Of a DNA stretch of 64,000 nt, positions 24,560 to 33,849 are shown piece after piece (position 1 is the first letter of the stretch; the number at the start of each line of letters is the position of its first letter). Location of the stretch: assembly GCA_039680175.1 (NCBI GenBank), contig JBDKTO010000016.1:1-64000 (forward strand), in the 5' to 3' direction. Made by a program: the position numbers and the translations under genes. Origin of the DNA: Veillonellales bacterium. GTDB taxonomy: Bacteria > Bacillota > Negativicutes > JAAYSF01. Below the pieces are notes generated by a model, which was given only the letters and a program-made list of their open reading frames with translations, was not told the origin of the DNA and searched no databases.

Positions 24560-24585
24560 GCCCTTCTGCAAATTCGCAGGAGGGC
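24560..24585 (+). terminator. Hairpin after guaA, possible terminator
   Basis: GCCCTTCTGC pairs with GCAGGAGGGC around a 6-nt loop. The only T-run (ATTTTTTG) lies about 14 nt farther, so termination is uncertain. Confidence 0.4.
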
Positions 24586-24654
24586 TGCTGTGTGCGGATA
24601 TTTTTTGTCAAGATTTCTTCACCCAAAATATCGCCATATAAGAGGAGGCAATAT

Positions 24655-26124
24655 ATGTTAGTCCATCAGTTGATCTGCCAGGGAAAAGGGGAAGAGCCGG
24701 CACTTTTTGATAAACAGCAAACAGTTACTTATGGCCAATTGCAGCAGCAAGTGGAACGTTACCGGAGCTATTTTTATCAGCAGGGAATTCGGCCGGGTGA
24801 AAATGTAGGCATTGTTTCTAAAAATTCCGTTGAATTTGTTTATAGTTATTTAGCCATTGTCAGTTTGGGTGCAGTGGTTGTTCCGCTTAACTTTCAGCTT
24901 GTTTCCCGGGAAATATCGTATATCGTACAAGACGCCAGGATGAGGCATATTGTAACCATGCAGCCTTTAAAATTAGATTCTGCGCGGTTTGGTTATACCC
25001 AGAAAGTACATCAATTGATTATTTCAAAATTTTCTGCCGAAATAGATAAAATATGCTTTTCACCTGCACCTGTTGCCAGGGAGTTTGCCGGGGATACTGT
25101 TGCTGTGATCATTTATACTTCGGGTACTACCGGATATCCCAAAGGAGCTATGCTGACTCATGATAATCTGATTAGCGATGCCAGAGCCTTTTCTGAAGCC
25201 GTTCTGATAAAGGCGGAAGATAATGTTTTGTGCATATTGCCAATGTTCCACTGTTTTGCCTGGACTTGCGCAGTATTGACCCCTTTGCTGAAAGGTGCGG
25301 CGATTACGATTGCCGATAATTTTTCGATTCGGGAGAACATCAGCTTGATTCGCAACAGCGGTCTGACGGTGGTATTTGGTATTCCCGCTTTGTATAAGTT
25401 ATTCGCGACCTGGGGCACTCCGGAGGATTTTGCGAAGGTGAGGCTGTTTATTTCCGGCGGCTCTTCTTTGCCTCAGGAGATTTTACGGCAGTTTCAGGCT
25501 AAGACGGGAAAAGCGATAGTGGAAGGATACGGCCTTTCAGAGGCATCTCCTGTGGTAACGGTAAATCCGGTGGATAAAACAAAAACCGGTTCGGTAGGCA
25601 AAGCTTTGCCGGGAATCCGGGTTTGTATTATTGATGTGGATAACGCTCAGGTCCTGCCCGAAGGCGAGATCGGTGAATTGCTGGTGCAGGGGCCGGTGGT
25701 GATGAAAGGATATTACAATTTACCGGCAGAATCGGCGCAGACGGTCCGGCAGGGCTGGCTGCACACCGGGGATCTGGCTTACCGGGATGAAGCAGGCTAT
25801 ATTTTTATTGTGGATCGCCTTAAAGATATGATTATTGCCGGCGGTGAAAACATTTATCCCCGGGAAATTGAAGAGTTGATATATACCTATCCTGGTGTGC
25901 TGGAAGCTGCAGTTATTGGGGTTCCCGATAAACTGCGCGGCGACTATGCCCGGGCTTGCGTAGTGCCGGAAGAAGGACAAACCCTTGATACAAAGAAGCT
26001 GCGGAACTACTTGAAGGAAAATCTCGCTGCTTACAAAATTCCCAAAGAAATTGTGATCTGCAATTCTTTACCTAAGAATGCAACCGGAAAGATACTAAAA
26101 AGAGTTTTGCGGGAGCAGGCTTAG
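24655..26124 (+). CDS. Acyl-CoA synthetase (AMP-forming, long-chain fatty-acid ligase type)
   Basis: This encodes 489 residues from the ATG at 24655 behind GAGGAGG. ANL-superfamily motifs are present: the P-loop IIYTSGTTGYPKGAM, EGYGLSEASPV, the hinge region GWLHTGDLAY and the C-terminal catalytic Lys in LPKNATGKILKR. It would activate a carboxylic acid, probably a medium- or long-chain fatty acid, to its CoA ester. It is a single-gene unit between guaA and the convergent grd operon. The exact substrate cannot be read from the sequence. Confidence 0.85.
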   Translation: MLVHQLICQGKGEEPALFDKQQTVTYGQLQQQVERYRSYFYQQGIRPGENVGIVSKNSVEFVYSYLAIVSLGAVVVPLNFQLVSREISYIVQDARMRHIVTMQPLKLDSARFGYTQKVHQLIISKFSAEIDKICFSPAPVAREFAGDTVAVIIYTSGTTGYPKGAMLTHDNLISDARAFSEAVLIKAEDNVLCILPMFHCFAWTCAVLTPLLKGAAITIADNFSIRENISLIRNSGLTVVFGIPALYKLFATWGTPEDFAKVRLFISGGSSLPQEILRQFQAKTGKAIVEGYGLSEASPVVTVNPVDKTKTGSVGKALPGIRVCIIDVDNAQVLPEGEIGELLVQGPVVMKGYYNLPAESAQTVRQGWLHTGDLAYRDEAGYIFIVDRLKDMIIAGGENIYPREIEELIYTYPGVLEAAVIGVPDKLRGDYARACVVPEEGQTLDTKKLRNYLKENLAAYKIPKEIVICNSLPKNATGKILKRVLREQA

Positions 26125-26154
26125 GCTTGCGGACAATAAGATCGGATTGAAAAC

Positions 26155-26186
26155 ACGGCCACAGTTTCTTTGGAAACTGTGGCCGT
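26155..26186 (+). terminator. Bidirectional terminator-like hairpin between the acyl-CoA ligase gene and grdCD
   Basis: A perfect 14-bp stem (ACGGCCACAGTTTC and complement) with a TTTG loop lies between convergent genes. T-runs are weak on both sides, but no other terminator is visible here. Confidence 0.6.
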
Positions 26187-26192
26187 TAGTAC

Positions 26193-28757
26193 TTATTGCA
26201 GAAGATAGCGGTGTTCCTTCAATAGGCTGAGAGATGATTCTAAGTCCTCCGCTGCTACTAAGATCACGGGACCGGTGCAGCCCATTCCGGTTTCAGCGTA
26301 AAGAGTATGCTGCCATAGCAGGTTTTGAGCAGCCTCCAGTTCCAATACGTCAATGCCGGTAATTTGCTGACTTACCACTTTTTTCGGGAGAGGGGACGCT
26401 TGCTTGCTAGGTACAGCTGACCTTATCTGCGGCGCAAGCAAATTAGCCAAGTCGGCTGTGTTGGCAGCAGCAAATTCCCGCTTGACCATTGTCAATAGCT
26501 TGCCCCGGGCAACTGCAGCCGCGTAGCAGATGGCTCCGGTGATTACCGGCGCTCCGGATGACCGGGAAATAATATTGATGATCTTGTCAAAGTCTTCGCC
26601 TATCCCAGGACCATAGCCGTAGCCGAGGCATTCGTAATTGCCGCCGGTGGTAAAAGCGGAAAACATTTTTATCAGCAAATTGCCGGTCAGACTGTCAGTT
26701 ACCATGATATCCGGGGTTCCGGCCAGGAGATCATTGCCACGCATAATAATGCCGCCGTCGGCTCGCAGGCTTTCTGCCAATTCGATGATATAACCGTTGC
26801 TTTTCAGCTCCCGCAGGATTCGTTCCACCTGCCGGGAGCCGTCAACGTTTAAGATGCCTACTGTCGGGCTGCCGATACCGTAGGCTTTGGCAGCGGCAAT
26901 GCCCAATAAGGCATTTTTCACCATGCCGGTAACCCGGTCGGTAGAGGAAGTGCCGGTAGTATTGGCGATAAACATTTTTTTACCGCAGCCGGGGGTGATG
27001 GCGAGCCCGACGGTGGAAGTGCCGATAGGGAAGTTGTAATGCATAGTCACGGCGGCGGAAAGTTGACCCGATTCCAGTAATTCCTCCATTTTCGACTGGC
27101 CTGCTTCGACGGTGGAAACGATAATCTTGGTTAATTTTGTTTGGACATCAGGCGGGCCGATGACTATGACTTCAGCATCAGCTAGTTGCTGCTGTGCCGC
27201 TTCGGCTCCTTGTAATACTTCCTGTACGCCGTGTTCGCTGCCCAGCAGGGTGATTCCGACTTTGAGCCCGGAGCGTTTGCTGCAGGTTTCTAAGCTGGCT
27301 TGTTCATCTGCTATTCCGCTGTTTCTTTCAATAATCAGCGACAGCCCGTCAAAAAGATTGGTCATTCTACCCAGGAACAAACTGCCCTTGCCAATTAACA
27401 TTGTACTGTCGACTTGGCCGGACAGCATTTTGTCCCGAATATAGCCTAGGACCGGAACGCCGGAGGGAATGTGCCCTTGGGTGGGGGCGAAACCGGGCAA
27501 TCCATGTTTTTCAACGAATCGCATCAGTTCGGGACGCTGGATTTCACCGGCCATTACCGCCAGAGCGCCGATCATTTTATAGTTGGCTTCCGGTACGTTG
27601 CCGGCGCCGGCCGGTTCGGTCAGTTCGGGATTTTGCATTTCTACCGAGTAGTAATTGATATCGGTAATTTTCCGCTTGAGGCGGCCTAGCGGCTCGCTGA
27701 CTAAAGCCTTCATTACCTGCTGGGGGGAAGCGCCGGAACCGATGTTGTGTTTGCCGATGACATCCAGGCGGATGACTGGGTTTATACCATCGTTTTTTGA
27801 AATCAAAAGGGCAAAGGTGCCAAGAACGTCTTCTAATGCCGGCATGCCTTTTGCCACATGATCTTTACCGTTCATTCCCAATTTGGCAGCCGATCCACCG
27901 CCTACTACTGCAACATTTTGGAACACCCCGACTTTAACCAGGGAAGCGGCTTGCAGCAGGGCGTGGGTGGGGCCGGCGCAGAATCCCCGGACATCACAGC
28001 CGCTGGCGCTGGTAAGCCCGGCCATTTCCCCCAGGGCTTTGGCAAAATTACCGCCGCCGCGCTGATTCATATCGCCGCAGGCTTCTTCGGAGCATTCGAT
28101 GATATAATCGATTTCGGCGGGGTTGATACCGCTGTTGTGCAAAAGATGCAGCAGTACTAAGATGCCGGAAGCCTTGACAACCAGATTTTCCAGCATAACG
28201 TGGGCGGATAAGTTGTTGTCGATTTCATGGGCTTGCCGAACGCACCCCACAAGCCGTTCACCAAGATACAAACCTTCTGCGGTATGAGCTGCTACCAGTT
28301 TTTCGATATCCGCCAGGGGTTTGCCGGCGGCAATTCGGGCTGCATTCTTTTCGTCGATTAATTTATGAGCTGCTAATTTTGTTTTTACATTGTCTAAAAA
28401 AGTTTCTTCTAAAACAACCAAATCAAAAGAATCGGCGATTTTCAGCATGCCGTAAAATTCTTCTTCCGGCATAATTTCACCAAAAGGCCCCCAACGGCAG
28501 TGATGGTCGCTTTGACGATTGTACCAGGGGCGGGAAATTGCCCGTAATTGATCCAAAGCTATGTTGCCGATATAGGCCTGGTTCGGCAGGTAGCGTAAGC
28601 AGTCTTCGTATGTGCGCAAGTGCTGTTTGAGGTTTTTCAGGTAGTCGGAATCAGGGTTTTTCAGTCGCTCGGCAGCTTGGGTAGCACCGGCGTGATACAA
28701 AATATCAGGAGCGTGGATCAGTGAGTAACTAACGCCGCGAATAACAGGCATGTTCAT
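26193..28757 (-). CDS. Glycine reductase component C, fused beta (GrdC) and alpha (GrdD) subunits
   Basis: This encodes 854 residues. Residues ~1-490 match GrdC, a FabH/thiolase-like acyl-handling subunit (SEEACGDMNQRGGGNFAK, GCDVRGFCAGPTHALLQA). Residues ~497-854 match GrdD, a PlsX-like subunit, including the C-terminal GMGCTGP cysteine (about 827) in the place of the acetylated Cys of GrdD. Component C takes the Se-carboxymethyl group from GrdA and releases acetyl phosphate. In the well-studied clostridial systems the two subunits are separate genes; here one uninterrupted frame carries both. GGAGG precedes the ATG. It is last in the grd operon, 116 nt after grdB, with a hairpin in the gap. 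Confidence 0.88.
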   Translation of the reverse strand: MNMPVIRGVSYSLIHAPDILYHAGATQAAERLKNPDSDYLKNLKQHLRTYEDCLRYLPNQAYIGNIALDQLRAISRPWYNRQSDHHCRWGPFGEIMPEEEFYGMLKIADSFDLVVLEETFLDNVKTKLAAHKLIDEKNAARIAAGKPLADIEKLVAAHTAEGLYLGERLVGCVRQAHEIDNNLSAHVMLENLVVKASGILVLLHLLHNSGINPAEIDYIIECSEEACGDMNQRGGGNFAKALGEMAGLTSASGCDVRGFCAGPTHALLQAASLVKVGVFQNVAVVGGGSAAKLGMNGKDHVAKGMPALEDVLGTFALLISKNDGINPVIRLDVIGKHNIGSGASPQQVMKALVSEPLGRLKRKITDINYYSVEMQNPELTEPAGAGNVPEANYKMIGALAVMAGEIQRPELMRFVEKHGLPGFAPTQGHIPSGVPVLGYIRDKMLSGQVDSTMLIGKGSLFLGRMTNLFDGLSLIIERNSGIADEQASLETCSKRSGLKVGITLLGSEHGVQEVLQGAEAAQQQLADAEVIVIGPPDVQTKLTKIIVSTVEAGQSKMEELLESGQLSAAVTMHYNFPIGTSTVGLAITPGCGKKMFIANTTGTSSTDRVTGMVKNALLGIAAAKAYGIGSPTVGILNVDGSRQVERILRELKSNGYIIELAESLRADGGIIMRGNDLLAGTPDIMVTDSLTGNLLIKMFSAFTTGGNYECLGYGYGPGIGEDFDKIINIISRSSGAPVITGAICYAAAVARGKLLTMVKREFAAANTADLANLLAPQIRSAVPSKQASPLPKKVVSQQITGIDVLELEAAQNLLWQHTLYAETGMGCTGPVILVAAEDLESSLSLLKEHRYLLQ

Positions 28758-28806
28758 ACCTCCCTCTGTAGAGTTTTTGCTTTTTAGAAAACAAGATTGC
28801 CCCGTT

Positions 28807-28835
28807 GCCGCTGTGAAATTTTATATCACAGCGGC
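28807..28835 (-). other. Intercistronic hairpin between grdB and grdCD
   Basis: Perfect 10-bp arms (GCCGCTGTGA and TCACAGCGGC) surround a 9-nt AT-rich loop. No T-tract follows on either strand, so it is more likely an mRNA-processing or stabilising element than a terminator. Confidence 0.5.
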
Positions 28836-28873
28836 GAATGTTACGAAGCAATCTGATCTGTTATGGGGTATTC

Positions 28874-30181
28874 TTATTCAAAAACCGTCTGTTCGTCAAT
28901 TTCGGTTGACAGGGCTTTTAATGCTTTTGCTACTAAGTTATGTCTTATGACTTTTTCACCTTCCGCAGTGAGAGCCGGATTGCCCAGGGGATGAGGAATG
29001 GCGACGGTAGGCACAATGCGGTTGGCGCCAACTGTTTTGCTGATTGGCACAATGGTGCACATATGAACTACCGGCAGACCGGCTCGCTCAATTTCTTTTA
29101 CAATCGCTGCGCCGCAGCGAGTACAGGTCCCTCAGGTTGATGTCAGGATGACGGCATCCACACCATCATTCCTGAGCTCGGCTGCGATGGCCTTGCCAAA
29201 ACGGGAAGCATTAGCTACCGATGTGCCATTACCTACTGTGGCATAATAGAAATCATGAAGCTTGCCGATTATGCCTTGCTGTTCCATCTCTCGCAATACA
29301 TCAATCGGCAGCACCCGATCGGCATCCTGGTTGGCATATACCGGGTCATAGCCGCCATGAGCCGTCTGGAATGTTTCCGGGGTTAGGTCGGAAACGCCGG
29401 CAATCGAATATTTGCCGAATTTTGAGGCGGAGGATGACTCGATGCGGTCAGGATTTCCTTTAGGAACGATGCCGCCGGAAGTAACTAAGGCAATGGTTGC
29501 TTTGGTTATATCTTTAATCGCAGGATTTGGCGAAACACGATCAAAAGCCGGCATGGGCAGTTCAGTGACAAATTCCCCTCCGGTTAGTTTGTTTACCAGC
29601 ATGTCGACCGCCCGTTTGGCGCCGGTATCACTGGCGAAGAAGTTTTTCCGAATGCCGCGGGCAATATAGCCTTCTTTTTCCGGAGTACCAATTGATTGTT
29701 TGTCGGCAAGCTTTAAGGCGAGGGCTGCCATTTTTGGAACGGCTTTACGCATGCCAATGGCGGAGTTGGCTGTTTCGATAATATAAATCGACTTTTTATA
29801 CAGATCAGCTCCGGGATTTTCCGGATACATTCCGCTGACAGCCGGCAGGCCCAATTGTTGCTGCACCGCATCGGCAACAGCGCCGCAGGCGGTGCCATAA
29901 CGACCGGCATTAAATGCCGGCCCGGTAATGACCAGATCAGGCTGATATTCTTTAATGAAGCTTAGTACTTGACACAAAGCTGCATCTATATTTTCAGCGA
30001 AGAAACTATCCCCGCAAATCACCGTGCCGACGACTTCAGCCTGCCCATTGAAGGCTGCGTTGAGCGCCAGTCCGGGACCAACCGGGCCGTCTTTCTTCAT
30101 TGGGGCGACAGTTGCTTTTTCTTCGCCGCCTATCTGACCGAAGAATTGGTTCAGATAGTGAACGACTTTCAGTTTGGCCAC
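28874..30181 (-). CDS. grdB: Glycine reductase component B gamma subunit, selenoprotein
   Basis: This encodes 435 residues when the in-frame TGA (29132-29134) is read as selenocysteine at position 350. Before it the sequence is DAVILTST and after it GTCTRCGA, which is the GrdB active-site context (U-x-x-C-x-x-C). Without readthrough the product would be 349 residues and the essential C-terminus (VPISKTVGANRIVP) would be lost. GrdB binds glycine with the GrdE-derived subunits and passes it to GrdA selenium. A hairpin (CGCTGC-GGC-GCAGCG) lies 12 nt after the TGA, at SECIS distance. Confidence 0.95.
29099..29134 (-). promoter_or_regulatory. Selenocysteine UGA and candidate SECIS hairpin in grdB
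   Basis: The TGA codon is followed 12 nt later by a 6-bp hairpin with a GGC loop (CGCTGC/GCAGCG), within the coding sequence as bacterial SECIS elements are. The exact SelB-binding loop is not resolved by eye. Confidence 0.6.
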
Positions 30182-30205
30182 AGTATTACCCCCTTTTTGG
30201 CAGAA

Positions 30206-30676
30206 TTAAAATTTGCTACCTTCTTGACGCATTTTGGAAACTTCGGCGGCAAGACCATCTACGTCCACCACCATTTCCATCATCGCTGCCTGTTCTTCGT
30301 ACACGGCAGGAGCAATTTCCGCTTTGATTTCAGGTTCAAGAATATGATAAACACTGAGTCCCAACGGGACTCCGGCCAGAGCACCTGCATAAGTAGGATC
30401 GCCCAGCGTAACCGTTTCGGCGGTAATGGATGCACTGTCGGGTTCAGCAGTCCCCAGCAGTACAACGATATTTTCTCCGCCGATTTCCTCGGTTAACTCT
30501 TTAACGCGAGCTTGGTTTTGCAGGTCCATCGAGCCGGCGGCAGTTCAGACAAAACATTCGGTAGTGGCAAAGATAATTTCTGCGCCGGCGCTGATAGCAC
30601 ATTCAACAATTGCGGGACCGGGAACACCGTCACGGTCGCCGATAATGATAATTTTTTTACCAGCTAAAATTGCCAT
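30206..30676 (-). CDS. grdA: Glycine reductase component A, selenoprotein
   Basis: This encodes 156 residues with TGA at 30545-30547 read as selenocysteine 44, in the diagnostic motif [15 protein letters not shown]. The ATG at 30674-30676 lies behind AAGGAGG. GrdA is the small redox protein whose selenol carries the carboxymethyl intermediate from component B to component C and is re-reduced by thioredoxin. Automatic calling that starts at the internal ATG 30529 would lose the active site. It lies between grdE and grdB, 24 nt before the latter. Confidence 0.95.
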
Positions 30677-30718
30677 GACTTTTCCTCCTTGATTTGATTT
30701 AATTGGACTTACTTGTGG

Positions 30719-32005
30719 TTAGAATCCGTTAACACCCAATTTAGTAAAGCCAACTTCACTGGTTGCTCCGGTTAGAGCTTGGATTTCCACTTCAATACTT
30801 CCGTCACTTCGCAATGATCCGGAAAATCCACCGGCGATAGTATCGGCTACTTCTTGATGGCCGATAACGGTAGCTAGTTTAGGCAAAACAATCGTTTCAT
30901 TGGCGTTGCCGCCGGTTACGACCGCGGTCGCTTCCGGAGTGGTGTCGGCCAGTGACTGGGAACTACCGTCCCGACCGGCGTATTCATCGGTAATCAGAAC
31001 GGTCTTGATCCCTTTTTGTTCTAATTTCCGGCAGTTCATAACCAGATCGGCGTCCGGGTTGCCGAACCCTTCCTCAGTGATGATAGCGGCATCAATACCG
31101 ATCATTTCGGCAAGCTTCGCCGTATAGTTGGAAGAACGTTCTTTGTCGGCCAAGGTGACATTTTCGTTGGTGATGATAGTGGCAATAAAGTTGTAATCCT
31201 GGCCATGACGGCGGAATAGCTCGCGGATTACCGGATTGTTCTGGTGAACATAGGTGGGATTTTTATCGCAGGCTGATACGCAGTTGCCGCTGACAATGGC
31301 TCCGTCCATAACTTCGGTAGGAGAGATGAAAGTGGGAAGTATCCGTTTGGCATCTACTCCGTAGACATAGGTGTCATGGAGCAAGCCCTGAGTTTGCAGC
31401 ATATATACATAGGCTACTTTCGGCAGGCCGGGATACTTCCGCAGTGCTTCGGCAATGCTGGGGACATCATAAACTTCTTCTTCGTCGGCAGAAATATTCC
31501 GTCCGGCTTCGCCTAAGTAGGCGGCTGCTTTAAAGCCGGCGATTCGCAGAATGCTTTCGTGTTCGTGCTGGGATAAACCAGGTACGGGCTCCGCCTTTAT
31601 GACAACATTATAGGTCTGTGAAAATGGGGTATACTCGGCGCCAGGACCGGTCATGTCGATGATTCCTTCCTGGAATCCGACGATTTTACCGGTGGTCACT
31701 ACGGCTGCACCTTTTAGTACATGGGTACGGCCGCTGCCGACCATATCCACTTTTCCGAGAAATCCAGGGAACACATTGCCGGGACCTTCCACTTTTACCC
31801 TGGGCTCAATGACGTCTTTCACCGGAATAATGCGGGTACTATCGCCGGGTTTGGCCAGGAAGATATCAACATTGGTAATTCGGCTGTCTTCTTTGATAAG
31901 TGATGCCAACTCTTCCTGGTTGACCATGAGGATTCCGTTGTCCACTTTTGTGACTGGGGCAAATTCCACGTCTTTGATGTTAATTTTACCAAGCACAAGA
32001 CGCAT
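30719..32005 (-). CDS. grdE: Glycine reductase component B proprotein
   Basis: This encodes 428 residues, the usual GrdE length. It contains Cys242 in GNCVSACDKNPTYVHQNNPV, the site where the proprotein is cleaved to two chains with formation of a pyruvoyl-type group in characterised systems. These chains, with GrdB, form the substrate-specific component B. A GGAGG site precedes the ATG. The neighbours trxA upstream and grdA downstream match the classical operon order. Glycine specificity, rather than sarcosine or betaine, is suggested by the glycine riboswitch at the head of the operon. Confidence 0.95.
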   Translation of the reverse strand: MRLVLGKINIKDVEFAPVTKVDNGILMVNQEELASLIKEDSRITNVDIFLAKPGDSTRIIPVKDVIEPRVKVEGPGNVFPGFLGKVDMVGSGRTHVLKGAAVVTTGKIVGFQEGIIDMTGPGAEYTPFSQTYNVVIKAEPVPGLSQHEHESILRIAGFKAAAYLGEAGRNISADEEEVYDVPSIAEALRKYPGLPKVAYVYMLQTQGLLHDTYVYGVDAKRILPTFISPTEVMDGAIVSGNCVSACDKNPTYVHQNNPVIRELFRRHGQDYNFIATIITNENVTLADKERSSNYTAKLAEMIGIDAAIITEEGFGNPDADLVMNCRKLEQKGIKTVLITDEYAGRDGSSQSLADTTPEATAVVTGGNANETIVLPKLATVIGHQEVADTIAGGFSGSLRSDGSIEVEIQALTGATSEVGFTKLGVNGF

Positions 32006-32017
32006 GTTATCCCTCCT

Positions 32018-32359
32018 TTACAATTGGGGTTCGCCAAGAAGCAGTTGAATTTTTTCTTCAATTTCTTCTTGACCAAAGGACCCTTGCAGTTCGCTGACAA
32101 GCTTGCCGTTTTTGTAGAATTGGAAGGTTGGCAGACTCATGACTCTGAGTTGAATTACCAAACGACGATTTTCTGCCGTATTCACCTTGCAGAATTTGAC
32201 CTTGCCATCATAAGTTTCCGCCAACTCTTCCACTGTGGGCATAAGTCCCATGCAGGGTACGCAGCGGGGACCCCAAAAATCGACGAGTACCGGTTGCTTG
32301 CTTTGTTTTACTTCTTCGTCAAAGTTTTCCTTGGTAATAGCGATTAGGTTATTAGACAT
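32018..32359 (-). CDS. trxA: Glycine-reductase-linked thioredoxin
   Basis: This encodes 113 residues of thioredoxin fold. The active site is GPRCVPC (Cys33, Cys36) instead of WCGPC, a variant typical of thioredoxins encoded with glycine reductase. It would pass electrons from TrxB to GrdA. The cis-Pro loop (MSLPTF) is intact. It sits 13 nt before grdE and 38 nt after trxB in the operon. Confidence 0.92.
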   Translation of the reverse strand: MSNNLIAITKENFDEEVKQSKQPVLVDFWGPRCVPCMGLMPTVEELAETYDGKVKFCKVNTAENRRLVIQLRVMSLPTFQFYKNGKLVSELQGSFGQEEIEEKIQLLLGEPQL

Positions 32360-32396
32360 ATTTTCACCTCCTTTTTACCTGCTTGGCAGGACATTT

Positions 32397-33323
32397 TCAC
32401 TCCTTAAAATTGCTTTCAATATATTTTTCAGCGTGGAAGGCAGCAATTGCGCCGTCGGCTGCGGCAGTTACGATTTGCCGCAGCAGTTTAACACGAACGT
32501 CGCCTGCGGCATAGATGCCGGACACGTTTGTTCGCATATTTTCATCGGTTTTAATGTAACCGTGTTCATCGGTTTCCACCAAGGCAGCAATAAAATCAGT
32601 GTTAGGCTCCAACCCTACATAGACAAATACGCCGTCAACCGGCATCACGCTGATTTCGCCGGTCACTACATTTTTCAGTATTGCTTTTTCGACGATATCG
32701 TCCCCTTCGATTTCTTGAACGATTGTATCCCAAATGATAGTTAGTTTGGGGTTATTAAAGGCTTTATCCTGAACGATCTTAGTTGCCCGCAAGCTGTCGC
32801 GGCGATGAACCAGGGATACTTTTTCGGCAAATTTTGTGAGGTAACAGGCTTCTTCTACCGCTGAATCGCCGCCGCCGATGACCATAACGTTACAACCTTC
32901 GTAAAATGCGGCATCACAGGTTGCGCAGTAAGATACGCCCCGGGCCCGGAACTTCAGTTCTCCCGGACAACCCAGCAGCTTGGGGGCTGCGCCGGAGGCG
33001 ATAATGACTGTCTTGGCAGTAAAGTCGCCTTTGTTGGTTTTGACAATTCGCTGTTGTCCGGCCAGTTCAATTCCTTGGACTTTAGCGCCCAGACATTCAG
33101 CGCCAAAGCGTTTGACTTGCTGTTCCATCTGGGATACCAATTCCGGTCCGGTTGTTCCCTGGGAAAAACCGGGATAATTTTCGATTTCATCGGTTGTAGC
33201 TGCCTGACCGCCGGTTGATAGTTTCTCGATATACATGGTTTTTAATTTGCTGCGGGAGCTGTATAGTGCCGCGGTAAGACCTGCCGGACCGGAGCCGATG
33301 ATAATCACATCATATCGATCCAT
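32397..33323 (-). CDS. trxB: Thioredoxin reductase
   Basis: This encodes 308 residues from the second ATG (33321-33323), which lies 6 nt after GGAGG; the first ATG abuts the ribosome-binding site. FAD motif IIIGSGPAGLTAA, redox-active CATC and the NADPH-type GGGDSAVEE are present, with the C-terminal YAAGDVR. It supplies reducing equivalents to the TrxA of this operon and so to glycine reduction. Cofactor preference (NADPH or reduced ferredoxin/flavin types) cannot be decided by eye. Confidence 0.92.
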   Translation of the reverse strand: MDRYDVIIIGSGPAGLTAALYSSRSKLKTMYIEKLSTGGQAATTDEIENYPGFSQGTTGPELVSQMEQQVKRFGAECLGAKVQGIELAGQQRIVKTNKGDFTAKTVIIASGAAPKLLGCPGELKFRARGVSYCATCDAAFYEGCNVMVIGGGDSAVEEACYLTKFAEKVSLVHRRDSLRATKIVQDKAFNNPKLTIIWDTIVQEIEGDDIVEKAILKNVVTGEISVMPVDGVFVYVGLEPNTDFIAALVETDEHGYIKTDENMRTNVSGIYAAGDVRVKLLRQIVTAAADGAIAAFHAEKYIESNFKE

Positions 33324-33341
33324 AATCATCCTCCTTGTACT

Positions 33342-33746
33342 TTAATTTGTTACAGATTCTAAGTAGCTGGTAAAAAAGGATAAGTCAATAACGGCGAAAT
33401 CGCCGAGCGTTGACTGGGTTATGGGAGGACGGGGGCGGGATTTTAATAGGCTCATGGCTTTATGAAAGCTGGATTCGGCAATCCATATCGATTGGTAGTC
33501 GCTGGTGCCGTCAGCCGATTTTTCTAAAACAATGGTTTTATAGGGGGTTTGATTTGGTTTAATACTGCCGGTTAAAGGGTGGGTGATGAGCAAGTAAGAT
33601 TTATGGCAGAGACTGCAAGCCTTTGCCAGGACATCTTCGGTGCAGCCGGATATCCAGCAAAGACTGTACTGCCGGTTTAAGTTTCTGGTATTAATAAGAT
33701 CCCGGACAAGGGGGTTGTTGGTTACGATCATTCTGTTGCCGAACAT
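33342..33746 (-). CDS. grdX: GrdX-family protein
   Basis: This encodes 134 residues from the ATG at 33744-33746 behind GGGAGG; a longer frame to 33767 has no ribosome-binding site. It begins MFGNRMIVTNNPLVRD and has conserved cysteines (CWISGCTEDVL, ACSLCHKSY). GrdX is found at the head of glycine, sarcosine and betaine reductase operons; its role is unknown. It is the first gene after the riboswitch. Confidence 0.85.
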   Translation of the reverse strand: MFGNRMIVTNNPLVRDLINTRNLNRQYSLCWISGCTEDVLAKACSLCHKSYLLITHPLTGSIKPNQTPYKTIVLEKSADGTSDYQSIWIAESSFHKAMSLLKSRPRPPITQSTLGDFAVIDLSFFTSYLESVTN

Positions 33747-33800
33747 AGCAGCCTCCCTTAATAACATAATCCGATGATATGCCGGTTAGGCTTGCTCAAT

Positions 33801-33846
33801 AAAAATAAAAAAACAGAAGCCTAAACACAAGGTGTTTGGCCTCTGT
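33801..33846 (-). terminator. Riboswitch-controlled terminator of the grd operon
   Basis: On the minus strand a ~15-bp stem (ACAGAGGCC-AAACAC with GTGTTTAGGCTTCTGT) is followed by TTTTTTTATTTTT, directly after the second glycine aptamer. Its 5' arm lies next to the aptamer closing sequence, as in glycine-activated riboswitches. Confidence 0.8.
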
Positions 33847-33849
33847 CTG

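Noticed and set aside
29132-30181. grdB as a gene truncated by a nonsense mutation
   Set aside because: The TGA lies exactly at Sec350 in the conserved context, the frame continues with conserved GrdB sequence, and grdA shows the same feature. Readthrough as selenocysteine is the established explanation.
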